This document shows, piece after piece, positions 61,534 to 64,000 of a DNA stretch of 64,000 nt. Within the stretch, counting starts at the first letter, position 1, and each line of letters begins with the position of its first letter. The position numbers and the translations under genes are program-made. The notes beneath the pieces are model-generated. The model was not told the DNA's origin. It saw nothing but the letters and a program-made list of their open reading frames with translations, and did no database searches. The stretch comes from an uncultured Flavobacteriales bacterium (GTDB lineage: Bacteria > Bacteroidota > Bacteroidia > Flavobacteriales > Crocinitomicaceae), in assembly GCA_946480085.1 (NCBI GenBank), contig CAMLHZ010000012.1, positions 53,882 through 117,881 of the forward strand, given 5' to 3'.

Positions 61534-62994
61534 ATGAATAAGATACAAACACTGGGTGATTTAAAAAAATCCGGATACCAATCCAAATCAATCAAAGATG
61601 AACTACGTTCAAATTTGATTCGCGCTATCGAAAATGGGGAAAAACCTTTTCAAGGAATCCATGGTTACGAAACCACTGTCATTCCTGAATTGGAGCGCGC
61701 CATTTTATCAAAGCACAACATCAATTTATTAGGTTTGCGCGGACAGGCAAAAACGCGTTTGGCGCGCCTGATGGTTGGCTTGCTGGATGAATACATGCCC
61801 ATCGTTGCCGGTTCTGAAGTCAATGATGATCCGTTAGCACCACTTTCGCGATTCGCCCATGATTTAATCGAAGAGCTCGGAGACAAAACACCCATACAGT
61901 GGGTACATCGTTCAGATCGATTCAGTGAAAAGCTGGCAACACCGGATGTTACCATTGCGGATATTATTGGCGATGTAGATCCGATTAAGGCAGCCAATAT
62001 GAAGCTTTCCTACGCCGACGAAAGAGTGATTCACTTTGGAATGATTCCTCGTTCCAATCGCTGTATTTTTGTCATCAACGAATTACCTGATTTACAAGCA
62101 CGTATTCAGGTTGCCCTTTTCAATATTTTGCAGGAAGGCGACATACAAATTCGCGGGTTCAAATTGCGCTTTCCGTTAGACATCCAATTTGTGTTTACAG
62201 CAAATCCTGAAGATTACACCAATCGCGGAAGTATTGTTACTCCTTTAAAAGACCGTATTGGTTCTCAGATCTTAACGCATTATCCTGAAAATATTGGTAT
62301 TGCGCGCACGATCACCGAACAGGAAGCCGCTTTAACACCAGAGCAGCAGCAACGCATTTATGTTCCCGGATTGGCACGCGATATTATCGAACAAATTGGA
62401 TTCGAAGCACGCAACAGTCCGTATATCGACGAAAAAAGCGGTGTGAGTGCACGTATGAGCATTACGGCTTTTGAAAATTTGATCAGTACAGCCGAATTGC
62501 GCACGTTGAAACACAAGCAAAAACAAACCAGTGTGCGCTTAAGCGATTTCGAAGGATTGATTCCAGCCTTAACCGGTAAAATGGAATTGGTGTACGAAGG
62601 CGAACAGGAAGGAGCACGTTTTGTTGCCGAACAATTGATTGGTGCCGCTGTACTCACTTTGTTCACCAAATACTTCCCGAAAATTGAAAAGCTTGAAAAA
62701 CCGAACGTCCGCGGTCCATACCAGGATATTATTGACTGGTTTTTTGACGCTGATGAGGTGGTTCTATCCGAAGAACAAGACGACAAAACATACAACACGT
62801 CATTAGACAGCATTACGCCGCTCGAAGATTTGTTGATGAAATATCAACCGAATGTATCCAAAGAAGACAAGCATTTCTTTAAAGAATTCATTCTTTGGGG
62901 CTTGGTAGAAAGCAAGAAGCTCAGTAAATCGAGCGTAGATTCGAGCACCACTTTCCGGGACCGGATGAGTGACTATGTGAGAGGAAATATTTAA
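61534..62994 (+). CDS. MoxR/magnesium-chelatase-like AAA+ ATPase
   Basis: 486 residues from ATG 61534 (MNKIQTLGDLKKSGY); the longer frame from 61480 would overlap the VWA gene by 44 bases. Walker A reads GLRGQAKT, the MoxR-type GxxGxAKT form; a Walker-B-type region VINELPDL follows, then FTANPEDYTNRGSIVTPLKDRIGSQI as sensor/arginine finger region. It forms a ring ATPase partnered by the VWA protein, as in chelatases. It is followed by a good terminator. Its neighbour hsp20 is the next gene, so a shared role in protein folding is possible but not shown. Confidence 0.88.
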   Translation: MNKIQTLGDLKKSGYQSKSIKDELRSNLIRAIENGEKPFQGIHGYETTVIPELERAILSKHNINLLGLRGQAKTRLARLMVGLLDEYMPIVAGSEVNDDPLAPLSRFAHDLIEELGDKTPIQWVHRSDRFSEKLATPDVTIADIIGDVDPIKAANMKLSYADERVIHFGMIPRSNRCIFVINELPDLQARIQVALFNILQEGDIQIRGFKLRFPLDIQFVFTANPEDYTNRGSIVTPLKDRIGSQILTHYPENIGIARTITEQEAALTPEQQQRIYVPGLARDIIEQIGFEARNSPYIDEKSGVSARMSITAFENLISTAELRTLKHKQKQTSVRLSDFEGLIPALTGKMELVYEGEQEGARFVAEQLIGAAVLTLFTKYFPKIEKLEKPNVRGPYQDIIDWFFDADEVVLSEEQDDKTYNTSLDSITPLEDLLMKYQPNVSKEDKHFFKEFILWGLVESKKLSKSSVDSSTTFRDRMSDYVRGNI

Positions 62995-62997
62995 TTG

Positions 62998-63023
62998 AAA
63001 AGCGCTGAGAGGCGCTTTTTTTT
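62998..63023 (+). terminator. Terminator after the MoxR gene
   Basis: AAAAGCGC / GCGCTTTT with a 6-base loop and an extended T run, three bases after the stop. Confidence 0.9.
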
Positions 63024-63031
63024 GTGGAATC

Positions 63032-63079
63032 CTGAAAAAATTTCAGGAAAATTTGTCAGATTTTCTGAAAAAATTTCAG
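63032..63079. promoter_or_regulatory. Twin palindromes CTGAAAAAATTTCAG upstream of hsp20
   Basis: Two identical 15-base imperfect palindromes at 63032-63046 and 63065-63079, centres 33 bases apart (about three helical turns). A degenerate third site with TTTGTCAG lies between. Likely activator sites for the promoter at 63091. Confidence 0.6.
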
Positions 63080-63090
63080 TTGAAAGTGAA

Positions 63091-63106
63091 TGGCATTCTC
63101 ATTGAT
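63091..63106 (+). promoter_or_regulatory. Sigma-54-like promoter of hsp20
   Basis: TGGCATTCTCATTGAT fits the -24/-12 form TGGCAC-N5-TTGCW with exact spacing. It matches TGGCA and TTG; the C of the -12 GC is A. Transcription would start near 63117. Confidence 0.5.
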
Positions 63107-63170
63107 AGAGATTGTTTAAGGCACTGCCTTATAGTTCTTTTAAATTTTGTTTAACTAAAAAAAGTAGGTT

Positions 63171-63620
63171 ATGACTCCAGCAAAGAGAAATGGGAATAGA
63201 TTCCCGGTATTTTCCCCTATGTTCGATGATTTTTTTGGCCGTGAGCTTTTTAATTGGGGAAGCAACAATTTTTCAACAACCAGTACCACTATGCCGTCGG
63301 TAAATATCCGCGAGACAGCTGACAATTTTGAGGTCGAAGTTGCCGCGCCGGGTATGGAGAAAAAAGATTTCAAGATCTCACTAGACGGTAATCTGCTGAC
63401 AATCTCTTCTTTGAAACAATTCAGCAATGAAGAGACGAATGAGCGTTACACACGCAGAGAGTTCAGCTATCAGTCATTCCAAAGAAGTTTCGAACTTCCG
63501 AAAGACGTGGTTGACCAGGAAAACATCAAAGCCCGTTACGATAACGGCTTGTTGTACCTGAGCATCCCGAAAAAGGAAGAAGCGAAAAAGAAAGAGCCAA
63601 AGCTGATCGAAATAGCTTAA
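63171..63620 (+). CDS. Small heat-shock protein Hsp20 (alpha-crystallin family)
   Basis: 149 residues. The alpha-crystallin domain is clear: VNIRETADNFEVEVAAPGMEKKDFKISLDGNLLTISS, YTRREFSYQSFQRSFELPKDV, ARYDNGLLYLSIPKKE, with the conserved GLLxL and ELP motifs. An IxI-like C-terminus (LIEIA) allows oligomer contacts. It holds unfolded proteins in a refoldable state. The N-terminal arm (MFDDFFGRELFNWGSNNF) is normal. The upstream region carries a sigma-54-like promoter and twin palindromes; a terminator follows. Confidence 0.95.
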   Translation: MTPAKRNGNRFPVFSPMFDDFFGRELFNWGSNNFSTTSTTMPSVNIRETADNFEVEVAAPGMEKKDFKISLDGNLLTISSLKQFSNEETNERYTRREFSYQSFQRSFELPKDVVDQENIKARYDNGLLYLSIPKKEEAKKKEPKLIEIA

Positions 63621-63639
63621 GGCCGGTAAAAGTTAAAGG

Positions 63640-63670
63640 ATGGTCGTCTTTTGGGACGGCCATTTTTTTT
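63640..63670 (+). terminator. Terminator after hsp20
   Basis: ATGGTCGTC / GGACGGCCAT with a 5-base loop, one G-U pair and a run of eight T. Confidence 0.88.
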
Positions 63671-63699
63671 GAATCGGGACTTTATTTATAGAAGTTAAA

Positions 63700-63720
63700 G
63701 GTTCGAGTCCCGTCCAGACT
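63700..63720 (+). other. tRNA-Asp 3'-end fragment
   Basis: GGTTCGAGTCCCGTCCAGACT resembles the T-arm and 3' acceptor strand of the tRNA-Asp that starts at 63946, whose acceptor needs CCAAACC; it differs at one base. Nothing before it resembles a D-arm or anticodon arm, so it is a fragment. Besides the terminator, this fragment and the tRNA promoter, I see nothing in 63621-63945. Confidence 0.6.
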
Positions 63721-63841
63721 TTAATCGATAAAAGCGGCTTTTTAACTCAAAGAAGATTCATTAGAACAATATTAATCTTCTGATAACGAGTATTTATCGT
63801 ACATTACTCAAAAGAAAAGCATATTTTTTTTCGTGAAGTAC

Positions 63842-63871
63842 TTGCAGAAATGAAATTTGACTGTATCTTTG
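63842..63871 (+). promoter_or_regulatory. Promoter of tRNA-Asp
   Basis: TTG (63842-63844), 19 bases, then TATCTTTG (63864-63871): a consensus Bacteroidota promoter. The transcript leader before the tRNA would be ~68 bases, with a small CAAGC/GCTTG hairpin near 63910-63922. Confidence 0.75.
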
Positions 63872-63945
63872 CAACGCTTTTAACGTAAAGCATTACACAA
63901 TTTCTTAATCAAGCTGTTGCTTGAGTTCGAAAGAGCAAGAAAATT

Positions 63946-64000
63946 GGTTTGGTAGTTCAGTTGGTTAGAATACATGCCTGTCACGCATGGGGTCGCGGGT
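63946..64000 (+). tRNA. tRNA-Asp (GTC), 3' partial
   Basis: The first 55 bases of a tRNA: acceptor strand GGTTTGG, D-arm with AGTTGGTTA, anticodon GTC at 63980-63982 in the loop CTGTCAC, variable loop and the start of the T-arm (GCGGGT). The 3' part is beyond the window edge. Confidence 0.95.

Overview
The window is a piece of a Bacteroidota chromosome, most likely order Flavobacteriales and plausibly the Fluviicola/Crocinitomicaceae side of it. Grounds: low GC by eye; type IX secretion system (T9SS) cargo with type A and type B sorting domains; PorV/PorQ-like and PorP/SprF-like outer-membrane proteins; many short lipoproteins; promoters of the Bacteroidota form TTTG-N19-TAnnTTTG; almost no Shine-Dalgarno sequences. 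The genus is an inference.

Layout. 1-4.9 kb: 3' end of a large T9SS cargo protein, a PorV/PorQ-like barrel, then greA-HIT from its own promoter. 4.9-10.6 kb (minus): an SGNH hydrolase/acyltransferase pair and a PorP/SprF gene coupled to a TPR-propeller-OmpA-like protein. 10.8-16.4 kb: a HisKA_2 sensor kinase with a small exported partner, a lipoprotein, acs and another lipoprotein. 16.4-20.1 kb (minus): a signal-peptidase-I homologue lacking both catalytic residues, a barrel protein, a secreted glycosidase-like propeller and a lipoprotein. 20.2-26.3 kb: an M14 peptidase, then LURP-one-like, DUF1801, lipoprotein, rsmG and purL on the minus strand. 26.5-36.3 kb: a small exported protein, a T9SS protein, an operon of membrane protein, SDR and amidohydrolase, a lipoprotein and a long-chain acyl-CoA ligase. 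36.4-42.1 kb: glycosyltransferase and ECF sigma factor (minus), then tgt, an LptF/G permease, a TPR membrane protein and a DUF481 barrel. 42.1-53.6 kb: a CAP-domain protein, two tandem paralogous propeller-like proteins, a GH92 mannosidase, an unusual membrane-anchored SF2 helicase and a T9SS type B LamG protein. 53.6-60.1 kb: small envelope genes, a serine hydrolase, yidD, and a probable pirin/nitroreductase/YceI unit with a palindromic operator candidate. 60.4-64 kb: a VWA/MoxR pair, hsp20 with a sigma-54-like promoter and twin palindromes, and the 5' part of tRNA-Asp.

Most genes are core housekeeping or envelope functions. I found no phage, IS element, CRISPR array or obvious defence island. 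The most notable points are the dead signal-peptidase homologue, the helicase with a transmembrane hairpin, a compact structured RNA or attenuator with a 7-codon ORF between yceI and the next gene, the sigma-54-like control region of hsp20, a stray tRNA-Asp 3' fragment beside the tRNA gene, a Tgt without its zinc cysteines, and several families of palindromic intergenic repeats.
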